This document shows, piece after piece, positions 6,882 to 7,917 of a DNA stretch of 7,917 bases. Where the stretch lies: contig JACMMM010000202.1 in the NCBI GenBank assembly GCA_014379065.1, positions 1 through 7,917 on the forward strand. Reading direction: 5' to 3'. The first letter of the stretch is position 1. Each line of letters begins with the position of its first letter. The translations under genes and the position numbers were made by a program. This DNA comes from Saprospiraceae bacterium. GTDB taxonomy: Bacteria; Bacteroidota; Bacteroidia; Chitinophagales; Saprospiraceae. Below the pieces are notes generated by a model that searched no databases, had not been told where the DNA came from, and saw only the letters and a list, made by a program, of their open reading frames with translations.

Positions 6882-7471
6882 ATAGTCCTCCTTCTCCATT
6901 CCAAGTACCCCAGCACCGACAGCACCAAAAAAACGAGGTATTGAAAACTGGTGAACACATAGCCTTTGATAAAGTAAAGCGGGATGGAAGCGACGTTGGT
7001 GATGCCCCACCAAATCCAGTTTTCTAACTTCTTCCGAGCCATCAGCCACATGGCCGTGTATGCCGCCGCCGAAGCAAAGCCATCCGCGAGCGGCACCGTG
7101 CTGTTGGTAAATTCTTTCAGCACAAAAAAGAGCGTCGCCCAGCATAAAAAAAAGAAAATCAGGGCGTTGCGCCATTCTGCCACTGAAGATTTAGTGATGC
7201 GCAGCACTTGTTCGCCCTCCCGCTTTTGCGCCCAAAGCGCCCAGCCGACAACGCTCATCACCGTGTAATAAAAATTAACGCCCGCCTCGGCGTAAAGCCC
7301 CCCGACAATACTCAGGTAAATATAAACCGTCGTGTTGATGATGCCCGTAGGATACACCCAAATGTTTTCCATCCGCGAAAGCATCACACTGGCGATGCCA
7401 AAGATCACTGCCACAAATTCCAGCCAACCTGTGGCAAAAAGACCGTCCAGAAACTGTTGCCAAATATTCAT
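6872..7471 (-). CDS. pnuC: PnuC family vitamin transporter (nicotinamide riboside type)
   Basis: This inner-membrane facilitator of the PnuC family takes up nicotinamide riboside (or, in related subfamilies, thiamine or riboflavin) and depends on intracellular phosphorylation for trapping. The 199-residue protein has about seven hydrophobic segments (15-32, 40-57, 65-80, 103-119, 128-145, 153-168, 175-190). Family marks include MENIWVYPTGIINTTVY (34-50) and the WxxWxxxN motif at W152, W155 and N159, typical of PnuC binding sites. The ATG at 7471 is preferred; an in-frame TTG at 7483 would add four residues (MEVL) and is less likely. No NadR or thiamine kinase gene is nearby, and I see no TPP or FMN riboswitch upstream, so nicotinamide riboside is the default and not proven. 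The C-terminal tail (RRRTMKG) runs into an octamer repeat. Confidence 0.9.
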   Translation of the reverse strand: MNIWQQFLDGLFATGWLEFVAVIFGIASVMLSRMENIWVYPTGIINTTVYIYLSIVGGLYAEAGVNFYYTVMSVVGWALWAQKREGEQVLRITKSSVAEWRNALIFFFLCWATLFFVLKEFTNSTVPLADGFASAAAYTAMWLMARKKLENWIWWGITNVASIPLYFIKGYVFTSFQYLVFLVLSVLGYLEWRRRTMKG

Positions 7472-7513
7472 TAGAACTTCCAACTTTTGTGGGTGATTTA
7501 TACTGCGTTCAAT

Positions 7514-7629
7514 TTTTTTTACAACACTAAGGAACTAAGGGCCACTAAGGAGAAATGCTCTTGGCATTTTTTACAAGGCGTGAAGCATAATCCCTTAGTG
7601 CCCCTTAGTTCCTTAGTGTTGTAAAAAAA
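7514..7629. repeat. Long palindrome with ACTAAGG words between divergent genes
   Basis: Two 37-base arms (7514-7550 and 7593-7629) are inverted copies matching at 36 of 37 positions (mismatch 7542/7601), around a 42-base loop. Each arm holds three ACTAAGG words (left: 7526, 7534, 7544; right, as CCTTAGT: 7593, 7603, 7611). The outer ends read GTTGT followed by seven A on both strands, pointing at the two flanking genes. The loop has its own small hairpin (7553-7558 with 7564-7569). It lies upstream of both pnuC and the FAD oxidoreductase, so it is not a terminator for either. It could be a non-autonomous mobile palindrome or a regulatory hairpin. Confidence 0.9.
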
Positions 7630-7660
7630 GCAGGTATTTAATAAAAAGCCACGCGCTGAG

Positions 7661-7917
7661 ATGAGAGCCGAACATTTTGATTTTGTCGTAGTTGGCGGGG
7701 GCATCTTCGGGTGCTACGCCGCCTTGCACCTCGCCGGACGCGGGGCAAAAGTGGCAATTTTAGAGAAAGAAGCCCGGCTTTTTCAAAAGGCATCGCTGGT
7801 GAACCAGGCTCGGCTGCACAGTGGCTACCACTATCCGCGCAGCGTGGCCACCGCGGCCATGAGCGACGAGCACAAGGCGCGGTTCACGGAAGAGCACCGC
7901 TCTTTTGTCAACCAAAG
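7661..7917 (+). CDS. FAD-dependent oxidoreductase, DAO family (N-terminal part, cut by window end)
   Basis: The first 85 residues are visible before the window ends. They open with a classic dinucleotide-binding fold: FDFVVVGGGIFG with the GxGxxG glycines at 12, 14 and 17, a helix, then strand VAILEKE with the ribose-binding glutamate E35. The block NQARLHSGYHYPRS (48-61) is characteristic of DAO-type FAD oxidoreductases. The substrate cannot be told from this fragment. The ATG at 7661 is the natural start: it is 5 residues ahead of the first beta strand, and a stop-rich spacer lies upstream. No Shine-Dalgarno is visible, which is common in this phylum. The gene diverges from the PnuC-type gene across a palindrome-bearing spacer. 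Confidence 0.88.
   Translation, partial: MRAEHFDFVVVGGGIFGCYAALHLAGRGAKVAILEKEARLFQKASLVNQARLHSGYHYPRSVATAAMSDEHKARFTEEHRSFVNQ

Noticed and set aside
7472..7483. Upstream TTG start for the PnuC-type gene adding MEVL
   Set aside because: The ATG at 7471 gives a normal N-terminus for the family and needs no rare start codon.
7654..7670. CTGAGATGA, resembling the core of a TPP riboswitch, near a PnuC-type gene
   Set aside because: It is on the strand of the FAD oxidoreductase and includes that gene's start codon, points away from pnuC, and lacks the other conserved riboswitch segments.
7519..7704. 61-codon minus-strand frame across the palindrome
   Set aside because: It runs through the inverted repeat and the start of the oxidoreductase gene and shows no protein-like features.

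Overview
This window looks like chromosomal DNA from a member of the Bacteroidota. The strongest signs are a PorP/SprF-family outer-membrane protein (a family tied to type IX secretion and gliding) next to a TPR-PD40-OmpA protein, and two sequences that fit the Bacteroidota promoter -7 element TAnnTTTG. Placement within the phylum (for example Saprospiria or Chitinophagia) is only a guess. I see no rRNA, tRNA, CRISPR array, transposase or phage gene.

Layout. Positions 1-136 hold no gene I can support. A leftward pair follows: PorP/SprF (2255-3262), then a 682-residue TPR/PD40/OmpA protein (137-2185). Together they look like an outer-membrane/periplasmic module. A 71-base divergent spacer (3263-3333) carries two back-to-back -7-like elements. 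The rightward genes are cutC (3334-4065), a YdjM/DUF457-type membrane metal-dependent hydrolase (4069-5319, TTG start, 3 bases after cutC) and cdsA for CDP-diacylglycerol synthesis (5452-6306). Leftward genes then converge on cdsA: a small rhodanese lipoprotein (6416-6802), and upstream of it a PnuC-type vitamin transporter (6872-7471). After a 189-base divergent spacer, the start of an FAD-dependent oxidoreductase of the DAO type (7661 onward) runs off the right edge.

The genes are mostly housekeeping or envelope functions: an outer-membrane module, phospholipid precursor synthesis, nicotinamide-riboside-type uptake and a periplasmic sulfurtransferase-like protein. They do not form one pathway and nothing resembles a defence or biosynthetic island.

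The least ordinary part is between the genes. Four spacers carry repeats of different design: a GCAGTAG/GCAGTA tandem array, an 8-base-period ATCACTTC-like array found at two loci, a nested inverted repeat built of GATTCGATT words between convergent genes, and a 37-bp-arm palindrome with six ACTAAGG words between divergent genes. Several genes have their last codons or stop inside these repeats.
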